64,000 nt of DNA from Hymenopus coronatus (Eukaryota > Arthropoda > Insecta > Mantodea > Hymenopodidae), in the NCBI GenBank assembly GCA_030762935.1, contig CM060883.1:29754501-29818500 (forward strand). The letters are read 5' to 3'. Made by a program: the position numbers and the translations under genes. Below the pieces are notes generated by a model. That model did not search any database and was not told the origin of the DNA. It saw only the letters and a program-made list of their open reading frames with translations. Shown in pieces: positions 20,636 through 33,089 of this stretch (position 1 is its first letter; the number at the start of each line of letters is the position of its first letter).

Positions 20636-20757
20636 TTACTTTCTCTACACGTACTATGCGCATAGTAAGTAGAAAAAATATTTTATTCCGACAAAAAAAT
20701 CCATATTAGCTATATATTTTAAGGTCCACTGAATAAAAAAAAAATATTCAGAAAAAA
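20636..20757 (+). mobile_element. HINE-like element, 5' part of a split copy (+)
   Basis: The 5' end ACTTTCTCTACACGTACTATG runs to AAATATTCAGAAAAA, where a minus copy is inserted (20758-21624). It continues at 21625. Confidence 0.65.
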
Positions 20758-21624
20758 TCTGAACTGTTACACTCACATGACTTTCTCTAGCTGTTCTACA
20801 AACTTCTCACATAAGATTATTCTTCTTTCTGCATCTTGTTAATTGAGGTACTCATTAGCACAATGTTCTTATTACTTAGTTCCTTATAAGTAGGAAAAAA
20901 AAATAAGGGAATACACTAGGCTAAAGCCATAGTCAAATGTTTTAAAAGCTGTCTTTATGCGATTGTCATTACAAATCCCTTCCTTTCTTAGCCAGGAGTA
21001 TAACGCTGCCGTCTGAGAAAAGTATAAGTACTTCACAACTGAAACTAATGACACTGAATACCTCGAAAACTGTAAGCTCCACGAGAAAAATGTATATGAC
21101 ATAACTTGTGTATTTTAGCAAGACCTACATTTTTTTTACAGTAAGTTTTTGTATATCTCTTACGGTTTACTAGTTGTGCCAAATTAAGCAAAATTCATCC
21201 AGAATAAACAGGTCTATAGAAGCTATTCCCAGAAAATTCAAGATATATATATTATTTGCCAGCTAAATATCTTTAATATACGATATTTTAATCAAAATCG
21301 TTAGAGCCATTTTTAAGAAAATACAAAATTTCGAAAAAAGTTCCATGTAAAGGGTAGTTAGGGGTGGGGGGGGTTCTCAAAATCTTCCTGTCGAATCCCT
21401 GGGAGATACTAAACTTAAATACCAAGTTTGGTGCTTTACCGACTTTTCGTTTTTGAGTTATCGTGTTCACAGACACACGGACCATTTTGTGAAAATGCTT
21501 TTTTTGGATACAGGGGACCCTAAAACATATAGTTCAGGTGAAATCTCGGTATCGAATTTTTGGGTGGGATACAATACTTTTCTATCCCTATGTACATTGT
21601 ACATACGGGGCTAGAGAAAGTAAA
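20758..21624 (-). mobile_element. HINE-like element, complete nested copy (-)
   Basis: The 3' end is at the left (TCTGAACTGTTACACTCAC) and the 5' end is CTAGAGAAAGTAA near 21611-21623. It is inserted in an A-run (plus) of another copy in opposite orientation. Confidence 0.75.
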
Positions 21625-22243
21625 AACAGCCCGTATGTGTGGACAATATGGCTCTAAAACGGAAATACCGTAAAACACCTAACTTGGTGTTTAGAATCTT
21701 CCATGGATGCGAAACGAGGAGCTTCAAGAAAATCTCCCCACCCCAAACTAACATTTACATGGTCACATTTTTGAAAATTTTGTTTTTTTCAAAAATGCCT
21801 CTGAAGATTTTGATTAAAATTTGGTATATTGAGAATATCTACGTGACAAATAAAATGCATATCCTGAATTTTCTGGGAAAAGCCTCTGAAATCCCCTTCA
21901 TCCTGAATGACATTTGCATAACTGCTAAACCGTAGGAGATAAACAAAAGATGTAGATCTCGTCAAGCACATAATTAATGCCATATACTTGTTCTTTTTTT
22001 TATAGAGCCAGCCATTTATATGCTATTACTTGTTATTTGTTTCAGTTTTCAAGTCCGTATGCTTTTCTTAAAAGGGAAGACGTCATTCGTTTCATATATC
22101 TCATGTTTTAGTCCTGATCATGCAAAGAAGATGAATTTTCCCGACAGCTTTTAAAATATCTAAATAACTGTTTAGCCTAGAGCATCCCTTAATACTCTTC
22201 TACTTATAAGGAGTTAAGTAATGAGACCGTTTCTGCTAATGTT
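21625..22243 (+). mobile_element. HINE-like element, 3' part of the split copy (+)
   Basis: It starts at the microsatellite-proximal GTATGTGTGGACAAT box and continues in order through the body to TTTCTGCTAATGTTT. The 3' terminal hairpin is missing. Confidence 0.65.
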
Positions 22244-22440
22244 TTCAAGTTTGGTATTTAACTGACTTCGTTTTTAGTTATGTTATCCACAGACACAGCA
22301 CGGGCAGACTAATACCGGACACACAGACGGACCTTTTCCTTAAATTTTTTTGATACAGGGGACTCTAAAACGCATGTTTCCAAAGAAATCCCGCTATCAA
22401 ATTTTTGGGTGGAATTGCAATACCGTCTCTCTCTTAAAAA
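22244..22440 (-). mobile_element. HINE-like element, 5' fragment (-)
   Basis: CAAGTTTGGTATTTAACTGA, a CACAGACACAG region and GGTGGAATTGCAATACCG match the 5' third of the element in minus orientation. Confidence 0.6.
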
Positions 22441-22973
22441 AAGGAGAAAGAGAGAGAAGCAAAAAAATGTACTTAGATTAACCAGTTGCATATAGACAAC
22501 ACTGTATTGTGTTTAGTTTTTATATTAAACTGAATTTTAATTCGTATATTTTATTTGGTATAAGTTAGATATTTGTATAACGGTGTTCAGGCTATTGTTC
22601 TCATTATTATAAGTAGTGGTGATACTATACTTCAATAAAATGTTTCAGTTCATTTATATACACATTTAAAATGGAAGTTTTCACGCAAATTGTTGGTTCT
22701 GCCACTGTAGGACTTACTTTTCTTCCTGTAGCCGAGCGCCAGGACTTCCGGGCGTTTACTTACGCACGAGAGGGCAGTCAATTGAAGATGCCTGCTCTGT
22801 ATCTAGGTCTTTCCTGCTTATGAATAGGGGAAGTCTCTTCCTTACAAAGAGAGACAATCAAACAGGATGTCTCTTCTTCCGGTGTGCACATTCCAGATAT
22901 GGATTCGTCTCTAGATACGGTCGGCTGTTAATTTCCGGGGCTCTCAATGAAAACAGAATTAAGTTTTTTATTT

Positions 22974-23242
22974 TCTCTACACGTACTATGTACATAGTGT
23001 ATAGAGAAGGTATTGTAATGCACTCAAAACTTCGATACCGAGATTACACCGGAAATACAAGTTTTGGGTCCCCATGAATCCCAAAAAAAGAATTTTTGGA
23101 AAAAAGGTACGTGTGTGTGTATCTGTGGATAGCATAGCTCAAAAACGGAAAGACCTTTAAATACCAAACTTAGTATTTAAGTTTGGTATCTTGCAAGGAT
23201 GCGACACGAAGATTTTCAAGAAAATCCCTCTCGCCCCGCCCC
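22974..23242 (+). mobile_element. HINE-like element, 5' fragment (+)
   Basis: The intact 5' palindrome is at 22974-23012. The copy stops abruptly in the C-rich block at 23242, where a minus-oriented piece begins. Confidence 0.75.
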
Positions 23243-23644
23243 AGAATAAAGTACTCTTCAGAGGCTATTCCCAGAAAATTCAAGATATACATTTTATTTT
23301 TTAGGTAAATAATTTTAATAAACGATATTTTAATCAAAATCGCTAGTCATTTTTGAGAAAATAAATTTTTTTGAAAAAAACTCCATGTAAAGGGTAGTTT
23401 GGAGTGTGGGGATTTTTCTCAAAATCTTTGTGTCGCATCCCTGGAAGATACCAAGTTTGGTATTTTACGGAATTTTCGTTTTTGAGACACGGACACACAC
23501 ACGGACCTTTTTCTGAAAAGCCTTTTTTTTTAATACAGGAGACCCTAAAACAAATACTTCCGGTGAAATCTTGGTATCGATTTTTTGGTGGAGTGCAATA
23601 CTTTCTCTATACACTATATACATAGTGCGTATGAAGAAAGTAAA
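23243..23644 (-). mobile_element. HINE-like element, 5' half (-)
   Basis: It runs from AGAATAAAGTACTCTTCAG to the 5' end (GAAGAAAGTAAAA). The 3' half is missing. Confidence 0.7.
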
Positions 23645-23664
23645 AAAGCATTTTCACAAAAAGG

Positions 23665-23703
<39 letters not shown>

Positions 23704-24070
23704 GTGTGTCCGTGTGTCTGTGAACACGATAACTCAAAAACGAAAAATCGGTAAACCACCAAACTTGGTATTTAAGTTTAGTATCTTCCAGAGATGCGAC
23801 ACGAAGCTTTTGAGAAAAATCCCCCCACCCCCAACTACCCTTTACATGGAAGTTTTTTTGAAAATTTTCATTTTCTCAAAAATGGCTCTAACGATTTTGA
23901 TTAAAATGTTGCATAACAAAGATAATTTACCTGATAAATAAAATGAATATCTTGAATTTTCTGGGAATAGCCTCTGATTAGCATAAAGCAAATAGAAGTA
24001 TAAGCTTTTTAAGAATAACTTGTTGCAGGGATATGGAGAAAGTCATGTGAATGGTACACATCAGATTTTT
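23645..24070 (+). mobile_element. HINE-like element lacking its 5' palindrome (+)
   Basis: It starts just before the GT microsatellite (23667-23701) and ends with the normal 3' hairpin at about 24066. The segment between GGGAATAGCCTCTGA and TTAGCATAAAG is deleted. Confidence 0.7.
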
Positions 24071-24092
24071 TGGATAAAAGTTCCGCGCGCGC

Positions 24093-24126
<34 letters not shown>

Positions 24127-24267
24127 ATCTGTGACTGTGGACACGATAACTCAAAAACGAAAGTCGATAAAATACCAAACTTGGAATTTAAGTTTAGTTT
24201 ATTCCGGGGATGCGACACGATGATTTTGAGATAAATCAAACCACCGCAAACTACCATTTACATGAAA
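24071..24267 (+). mobile_element. HINE-like fragment with CG/GT microsatellite (+)
   Basis: A CGCGCG-GTGTGT microsatellite (24086-24122) and the ATAACTCAAAAACGAAAG box are followed by the body up to CATTTACATG, where the next copy starts. Confidence 0.65.
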
Positions 24268-24938
24268 AATCTGATGTGTTCCATTCACATGACTTTCTCT
24301 GCAACAAATTATTGTTAAAAAGCTTATGCCTCTATTTACTTCATGCTAATCGAGAAAAAATTACCAAAATAGTCTTATTACTTGCTGCCTTGTAAGTAGA
24401 AGCGAAATAAGGGAGTACCTCAGGTTAAAGTGACAGTCAAAAGCTGAAGTTCCTTTGTTTGTATGGTCAGGAGTTGACAAATTCCTGTATGAGAAAAGTA
24501 AGTTTTTCAAAACTGAAACTAAAAACAAGGAATATCTAAAAAAACAATCAACTCCAGGAAAAATTTTTTTATAAAAGTAATTGTATGTTTTTATGTGCTC
24601 AACATTTTCTGTATAGTAAGTTTTTGTCCATCTGTTGCGGTTTAGCAATTATGCAAACATCCGTAAAATTAATCCAGAACAAAGTAGTCTTCATTGGCTA
24701 TTCCCAGAAAATTCAAGATATACATTTTTTTGTCAAGTAAATATCTTAAATAACAAGATTTTAATCAAAATCGTTAGGCATTTTTAAGAAAATCAAACTT
24801 TTCGAAATTTTTTCCATGTAAAGGGTAGTTTGGAGTGGAGGGATTTTCTTGAATATATTCGTGTCACACCCTTGGAAGATACAAAACTTAAATACCATGT
24901 ATGGTTTTTAACGGTCTTTTCATTTTTGAGCGTTGCTG

Positions 24939-24983
<45 letters not shown>

Positions 24984-25159
24984 ACAAACACACACAGACA
25001 GACTGGCAGACAGGCAGACACACACACAGCCATTTTCTAAAAATGTTTTTTTTTGGATTTAGGGGGTCCCAAAACATATATTTCCGGTGAAATTTCGGTA
25101 TCGAATATTTGGTTGCAATACAATACCTTCTCTATACATAGTACGTGTAGAGAAAGTAA
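24268..25159 (-). mobile_element. HINE-like element, complete copy with long CA tract (-)
   Basis: The 3' end is AATCTGATGTGTTCCATTCAC and the 5' end is GTAGAGAAAGTAA. It carries a long CA tract (24942-24996) plus CAGA/GGCAGACA repeats to about 25030, the longest microsatellite of any copy here. Confidence 0.8.
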
Positions 25160-25653
25160 TATCTGATCAATACATCCAGTGTAACAAACTATTTACACTA
25201 GCAGAATTTATGTTATTATAGTTCTTTATAAGTAAAAGGGAGACACTAAGCTAACCCGACAATCAAATATTTTAAAAGATGGTTGCTACGTAAAGAAATT
25301 CGGTTCTCTTTCCATAGCAAGGAGTAAAACAAAAGATACACGAATGACAAGTTCCCGTTTCAGAAACGTTTAAGTAGGTATTTTAAAATTGATACCATTA
25401 ACAAGGAATATATCAGAATGAGATTTTTTTTTTGTGTAGCAAGTTTTTATCTTTCTCTTATTGTTTACCAGTTGCACAAAATTCAGCAAAATTCTTCCAG
25501 AATGAAGTGGTCTTCAGACGCTATTCCCAGAAAATTCAATATGTAATTTTATTTGTAATGCAAATATCTTTAATATGCGGTATTTTAATCAAAATGATTA
25601 AGAGCTATTTTTGAGAAAAAACAATGTTTCCAAGTAAAGGATTGTCAAGGCTT
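25160..25653 (-). mobile_element. HINE-like element, part 1 of a multiply interrupted copy (-)
   Basis: It starts at TATCTGATCAATACATC and runs to CAAGTAAAGGATTG, where a SINE is inserted. It resumes after the SINE at about 25898. Confidence 0.65.
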
Positions 25654-25654
25654 G

Positions 25655-25897
25655 CCGGTCCCCATGGCCGCGCTCGCTAAAGCGTCTCGCTTTGGTGCTT
25701 CGTGGGCAGGGGAGCGTGGGTTCGAGTCCCGCCTGGGGCATGGGTGTTATATGTTTGTGCAATGTGTCTAGTTTGTAAATAAACAGTAAAACCAGTAATC
25801 AGTAAAACCTACGGGGGCAAATGTAAATAGGGATACAGTGCCGGAGTCCTGATCAGACTCCGGCACTGTTTAAAAAAAAAAAAGAAAAAAAAAGGGG
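25655..25897 (+). mobile_element. SINE family C (tRNA-like head, 3' hairpin)
   Basis: The head starts GGTCCCCATGGCCGCGCTCG and has the B box GGGTTCGAGTCCC (25719-25731); its size suggests a class II (Leu/Ser-like) tRNA ancestor. The tail has a perfect 14-bp stem (25835-25848 with 25856-25869) around CTGATCA, then an A-rich end. Other copies lie at 47532-47990. It interrupts a HINE. Confidence 0.8.
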
Positions 25898-25976
25898 GTA
25901 TTTTCTTGAAAATCTTCGTGTCACATCTTTGGGGCATACTAAACTTCAATGAAAAATTTTGTATTTAACGGTTTTT
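25898..25976 (-). mobile_element. HINE-like element, part 2 of the interrupted copy
   Basis: TTTTCTTGAAAATCTTCGTG and the following body continue the copy from 25653. It is cut at TTTTT by the plus copy at 25977. A further 5' portion is at 26798-26903. Confidence 0.6.
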
Positions 25977-26797
25977 AATTTCTCTACACGTACTATGTGC
26001 ATAGTGTATAGAGAAGGTATTGTAAAGCACCCAAAAATTCAATACCAAAATTTCACCGGAAATATAAGATTTGGGTCCCCCTGAATCCAGAAAAAAAAAG
26101 ATTTTTGAAAAAAGTCCGTGTGTGTGTGTCTTTGGATAGCTCAAAAAAGAAAAGTTCATTAAATACCAATCTTGTTATTTAAGCTGAGTATCTTCCAAGG
26201 ATACGACACGAAGATTTTCATCAAATCCCCCCAACCCTCCCTGACACCCTTCCTTGGAAAACATTTTCGAACATTTTGATTTTTCAAAAACGGATCTAAC
26301 AATTTTGATTAAAATCTCTTATATTTTAGATATTTACATGCCAAATAAAATGTATATCTTGAATTTTATGGGCATAGCCTCTGCAGACTAGTTTATCCCG
26401 AATGAATTTGACGGAATTTTGCATAACTGGCAAAACAGAAAGTGTAGAGCTCGTTAAAACACACAAATTATGTTATATACGTTTTTTCCTTCGTAATCAT
26501 TTTTGAGATATTCCTTGTTATTGGTTTCAGCTTTAAAAAAACTTACTTTTCTCATACAGGAATATGTCAACCTCTGTCCATACAAATAAAGGAACATCAG
26601 TCACAAAGCAACCAGCTTTTGACTTCACTTTAACCTATGGTACTCCCTTATTTCGCTTCTACTTACAAGGAAGCAAGTAATAAGACTATTACTGCTAACT
26701 TTTTCTCATTTAGCGTGAAGTGAATGTAGCTTTTTAACAATTATTTACTGTAGCGATGTAGAGAAAGTCATGTGAATGGATCACATCAGCTTTTTTT
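25977..26797 (+). mobile_element. HINE-like element, complete nested copy (+)
   Basis: The 5' palindrome is at 25981-26018 and the 3' end is TAGAGAAAGTCATGTGAATGG with CACATCAGC. It is inserted at a T-run of the minus copy. Confidence 0.75.
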
Positions 26798-26903
26798 GGC
26801 CCTAAAACGTCAGTTTCCGATGAAATCTCGGCATCGAATTTTTGGGTGCAATACAATACCTTCTCTATACACTATGTACATAGTACGCATAGAGAAAGTA
26901 AAA
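26798..26903 (-). mobile_element. HINE-like element, 5' end (-)
   Basis: It runs from CCCTAAAACGTCAGTTTCCG to the 5' palindrome and AGAGAAAGTAAAA at about 26892-26903. It is probably the end of the copy started at 25160. Confidence 0.6.
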
Positions 26904-27380
26904 CTCTGATGCGTTACATTCACATCTGTGCAGCAAATTATTGTTAAAAAGCTTAGGCTTCTATTTACTGCTAATCGAGAAAAAAATAGCAGAAATAGTG
27001 TAATTACTTGCTTCCTTGTAAGTAGGAGCGCAATAAGGGAGTGCCGCAGGTTAAAGTGATGGTTAAAAGCTGATTGCTTTGTGACTGAAGTTCCTTTGTC
27101 AACTTAGGTCCATACAAACGAAGTCCTGTGTAATAAATGTAAGTTTTTAAGGCTGAAACCAAAAACAAGTAATATCTTAAAAACGATCAACTCCATGAGA
27201 AAAATGCATATAACATGAATTATATGTTTTAAAGTGCTCTACATTTTTGTGTGGTAAGTTTTTGTCCATCTCTTACGGTTTAGCAGTTATGCAATCTTAC
27301 GTAAAATTCATCCAGAATAAAGTAGTCTTCAGAGGCTATTCCCAGAAAATTTAAGATATGCATATTATTTGTCAGGTAAA
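26904..27380 (-). mobile_element. HINE-like element, 3' half, broken at TTTGTCAGGTAAA
   Basis: The 3' terminus is at the left (TCTGATGCGTTACATTCAC). The copy ends exactly at TTTGTCAGGTAAA (27368-27380), where unrelated sequence starts. The reverse complement of the same 13 bases ends the HINE piece on the far side of the satellite, at 33869-33881. Confidence 0.75.
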
Positions 27381-28038
27381 GGGAGCTGGCACGGTAGTAT
27401 TCTGTCGTCCCTACCGAGGTGCATATTACTAGCACTCATGGACTTTAGTAGAAGAGTATCGGAGCATACGTTGGTACCCCTCCCCTCCACGGAGTTGTTA
27501 GGATTGGGTTAGACTCGACGGGTAGAGTTAACGAAATCAATTTGGGGTTGAGATCGCCTGGTTGTGAGGAGGGGTTATGAGACACCTTAATGTTTTCCAG
27601 GAGGGTAGGTAGGTGGGGCTCTATTATTCTGTCGTCCCTACCAAGGTTGTTCGGGGTTAATAGGGATTATCCTCTACCGTGCGCAGGGAGGATCTTTTAA
27701 GAAACCGAGATATTCCGTCTAATAGAAATGCCCACGGAGGGAGAGTCGCTCGGTTGGCAGCTTTCCTGATTGAAGGACAGCTTACCCTCCAGCTAAGGTT
27801 TGCGTCTTCACAAGGTTTCATTAATTTGTTTCACGATGTAGCAACGTTGCTTAGAATGATTAACAGTTTAGATGTTAGGTAAATTATAATTTCCGCTATG
27901 TGATTATATTCCTTATACACATGCGCATATATCACAATAACACTTAAGTGTTCACTATTAAATTCTTTTAGGTATAAAATGTAATACAAAGCACACGATA
28001 AACGTGTGTAAGAAAATAATTTCTGGAACAGGAGGGTT
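27381..28038. other. Unclassified sequence left of the satellite
   Basis: It contains a direct repeat of TATTCTGTCGTCCCTACC (27397-27414 and about 27624-27641). The inverted pair GGCACGGTAG (about 27386-27395) and CTACCGTGC (about 27675-27683) frames a possible 300-bp element. From about 27880 it becomes A+T rich up to the first heptamer. No frame is convincing. Confidence 0.45.
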
Positions 28039-31000
28039 ATCAACGATCAACGATCAACGATCAACGATCAACGATCAACGATCAACGATCAACGATGAAC
28101 GATGAACGATGAACGATGAACGATGAACGATGAACGATGAACGATGAACGATGAACGATGAACGATGAACGATGAACGATGAACGATGAACGATGAACGA
28201 TGAACGATGAACGATGAACGATGAACGATGAACGATGAACGATGAACGATGAACGATGAACGATGAACGATGAACGATGAACGATGAACGATGAACGATG
28301 AACGATGAACGATGAACGATCAACGATCAACGATCAACGATCAACGATCAACGATCAACGATCAACGATCAACGATCAACGATCAACGATCAACGATCAA
28401 CGATCAACGATCAACGATCAACGATCAACGATCAACGATCAACGATCAACGATCAACGATCAACGATCAACGATCAACGATCAACGATCAACGATCAACG
28501 ATCAACGATCAACGATCAACGATCAACGATCAACGATCAACGATCAACGATCAACGATCAACGATCAACGATCAACGATCAACGATCAACGATCAACGAT
28601 CAACGATCAACGATCAACGATCAACGATCAACGATCAACGATCAACGATCAACGATCAACGATCAACGATCAACGATCAACGATCAACGATCAACGATCA
28701 ACGATCAACGATCAACGATCAACGATCAACGATCAACGATCAACGATCAACGATCAACGATCAACGATCAACGATCAACGATCAACGATCAACGATCAAC
28801 GATCAACGATCAACGATCAACGATCAACGATCAACGATCAACGATCAACGATCAACGATCAACGATCAACGATCAACGATCAACGATCAACGATCAACGA
28901 TCAACGATCAACGATCAACGATCAACGATCAACGATCAACGATCAACGATCAACGATCAACGATCAACGATCAACGATCAACGATGAACGATGAACGATG
29001 AACGATGAACGATGAACGATGAACGATGAACGATGAACGATGAACGATGAACGATGAACGATGAACGATGAACGATGAACGATGAACGATGAACGATGAA
29101 CGATGAACGATGAACGATGAACGATGAACGATGAACGATGAACGATGAACGATGAACGATCAACGATCAACGATCAACGATCAACGATCAACGATCAACG
29201 ATCAACGATCAACGATCAACGATCAACGATGAACGATGAACGATGAACGATGAACGATGAACGATGAACGATGAACGATGAACGATGAACGATGAACGAT
29301 GAACGATGAACGATGAACGATGAACGATGAACGATGAACGATGAACGATGAACGATGAACGATGAACGATGAACGATGAACGATGAACGATGAACGATCA
29401 ACGATCAACGATCAACGATCAACGATCAACGATCAACGATCAACGATCAACGATCAACGATCAACGATCAACGATCAACGATCAACGATCAACGATCAAC
29501 GATCAACGATCAACGATCAACGATCAACGATCAACGATCAACGATCAACGATCAACGATCAACGATCAACGATCAACGATCAACGATCAACGATCAACGA
29601 TCAACGATCAACGATCAACGATCAACGATCAACGATCAACGATCAACGATCAACGATCAACGATCAACGATCAACGATCAACGATCAACGATCAACGATC
29701 AACGATCAACGATCAACGATCAACGATCAACGATCAACGATCAACGATCAACGATCAACGATCAACGATCAACGATCAACGATCAACGATCAACGATCAA
29801 CGATCAACGATCAACGATCAACGATCAACGATCAACGATCAACGATCAACGATCAACGATCAACGATCAACGATCAACGATCAACGATCAACGATCAACG
29901 ATCAACGATCAACGATCAACGATCAACGATCAACGATCAACGATCAACGATCAACGATCAACGATCAACGATCAACGATCAACGATCAACGATCAACGAT
30001 CAACGATCAACGATCAACGATCAACGATCAACGATCAACGATCAACGATCAACGATCAACGATCAACGATCAACGATCAACGATCAACGATCAACGATCA
30101 ACGATCAACGATCAACGATCAACGATCAACGATCAACGATCAACGATCAACGATCAACGATCAACGATCAACGATCAACGATCAACGATCAACGATCAAC
30201 GATCAACGATCAACGATCAACGATCAACGATCAACGATCAACGATCAACGATCAACGATCAACGATCAACGATCAACGATCAACGATCAACGATCAACGA
30301 TCAACGATCAACGATCAACGATCAACGATCAACGATCAACGATCAACGATCAACGATCAACGATCAACGATCAACGATCAACGATCAACGATCAACGATC
30401 AACGATCAACGATCAACGATCAACGATCAACGATCAACGATCAACGATCAACGATCAACGATCAACGATCAACGATCAACGATCAACGATCAACGATCAA
30501 CGATCAACGATCAACGATCAACGATCAACGATCAACGATCAACGATCAACGATCAACGATCAACGATCAACGATCAACGATCAACGATCAACGATCAACG
30601 ATCAACGATCAACGATCAACGATCAACGATCAACGATCAACGATCAACGATCAACGATCAACGATCAACGATCAACGATCAACGATCAACGATCAACGAT
30701 CAACGATCAACGATCAACGATCAACGATCAACGATCAACGATCAACGATGAACGATCAACGATCAACGATGAACGATGAACGATGAACGATGAACGATGA
30801 ACGATGAACGATGAACGATGAACGATGAACGATGAACGATGAACGATGAACGATGAACGATGAACGATGAACGATGAACGATGAACGATGAACGATGAAC
30901 GATGAACGATGAACGATGAACGATGAACGATGAACGATGAACGATGAACGATGAACGATGAACGATGAACGATGAACGATGAACGATGAACGATGAACGA

Positions 31001-33071
31001 TGAACGATGAACGATGAACGATGAACGATGAACGATGAACGATGAACGATGAACGATGAACGATGAACGATGAACGATGAACGATGAACGATGAACGATG
31101 AACGATGAACGATGAACGATGAACGATGAACGATGAACGATGAACGATGAACGATGAACGATGAACGATGAACGATGAACGATGAACGATGAACGATGAA
31201 CGATGAACGATGAACGATCAACGATCAACGATCAACGATCAACGATCAACGATCAACGATCAACGATCAACGATCAACGATCAACGATCAACGATCAACG
31301 ATCAACGATCAACGATCAACGATCAACGATCAACGATCAACGATCAACGATCAACGATCAACGATCAACGATCAACGATCAACGATCAACGATCAACGAT
31401 CAACGATCAACGATCAACGATCAACGATCAACGATCAACGATCAACGATCAACGATCAACGATCAACGATCAACGATCAACGATCAACGATCAACGATCA
31501 ACGATCAACGATCAACGATCAACGATGAACGATGAACGATGAACGATGAACGATGAACGAAGAACGAAGAACGATGAACGATGAACGATGAACGATGAAC
31601 GATGAACGATGAACGATGAACGATGAACGATGAACGATGAACGATGAACGATGAACGATGAACGATGAACGATGAACGATGAACGATGAACGATGAACGA
31701 TGAACGATGAACGATGAACGATGAACGATGAACGATGAACGATGAACGATGAACGATGAACGATGAACGATGAACGATGAACGATGAACGATGAACGATG
31801 AACGATGAACGATGAACGATGAACGATGAACGATGAACGATGAACGATGAACGATGAACGATGAACGATGAACGATGAACGATGAACGATGAACGATGAA
31901 CGATGAACGATGAACGATGAACGATGAACGATGAACGATGAACGATGAACGATGAACGATGAACGATGAACGATGAACGATGAACGATGAACGATGAACG
32001 ATGAACGATGAACGATGAACGATGAACGATGAACGATGAACGATGAACGATGAACGATGAACGATGAACGATGAACGATGAACGATGAACGATGAACGAT
32101 GAACGATGAACGATGAACGATGAACGATGAACGATGAACGATGAACGATGAACGATGAACGATGAACGATGAACGATGAACGATGAACGATGAACGATGA
32201 ACGATGAACGATGAACGATGAACGATGAACGATGAACGATGAACGATGAACGATGAACGATGAACGATGAACGATGAACGATGAACGATGAACGATGAAC
32301 GATGAACGATGAACGATGAACGATGAACGATGAACGATGAACGATGAACGATGAACGATGAACGATGAACGATCAACGATCAACGATCAACGATCAACGA
32401 TCAACGATCAACGATCAACGATCAACGATCAACGATCAACGATCAACGATCAACGATCAACGATCAACGATCAACGATCAACGATCAACGATCAACGATC
32501 AACGATCAACGATCAACGATCAACGATCAACGATCAACGATCAACGATCAACGATGAACGATGAACGATGAACGATGAACGATGAACGATGAACGATGAA
32601 CGATGAACGATGAACGATGAACGATGAACGATGAACGATGAACGATGAACGATGAACGATGAACGATGAACGATGAACGATGAACGATGAACGATGAACG
32701 ATGAACGATGAACGATGAACGATGAACGATGAACGATGAACGATGAACGATGAACGATGAACGATGAACGATCAACGATCAACGATCAACGATCAACGAT
32801 CAACGATCAACGATCAACGATCAACGATCAACGATCAACGATCAACGATCAACGATCAACGATCAACGATCAACGATCAACGATCAACGATCAACGATCA
32901 ACGATCAACGATCAACGATCAACGATCAACGATCAACGATCAACGATCAACGATCAACGATCAACGATCAACGATCAACGATCAACGATGAACGATGAAC
33001 GATGAACGATGAACGATGAACGATGAACGATGAACGATCAACGATGAACGATCAACGATGAACGATCAGCG
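28039..33071 (+). repeat. Two-variant heptamer satellite, 719 units
   Basis: Units are 7 bp and stay in perfect register from 28039 to 33071 with no insertion or deletion. Only the third base varies systematically: ATCAACG (type C, 411 units) or ATGAACG (type G, 305). The exceptions are two adjacent AAGAACG units (31560-31573) and a final ATCAGCG. Blocks in order are C8 G32 C95 G25 C10 G24 C193 G1 C2 G64 C44 G121 C26 G31 C31 G7 C1 G1 C1 G1 plus the last unit; the AAG units sit inside G121. Each unit has one CpG. Because 7 is not a multiple of 3, long stop-free frames encode 7-residue repeats; these are artefacts. It is not the arthropod telomere TTAGG. Confidence 0.97.
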
Positions 33072-33089
33072 CGATTAACACGCTACATA

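Noticed and set aside
25655..25745. Functional tRNA-Leu or tRNA-Ser gene
   Set aside because: Box B is good but the sequence continues into a shared SINE body with a 3' hairpin, and further copies exist.
28305..32991. Open frames of 60-467 codons with 7-residue repeats
   Set aside because: They come from the heptamer satellite. Since 7 is not divisible by 3, every frame reads a 21-base cycle and stop-free frames appear on both strands. There is no start context, composition or splice signal of a gene.
28039..33071. CRISPR array or telomere
   Set aside because: There are no spacers between the 7-bp units, and the unit is unrelated to TTAGG. The window is eukaryotic.
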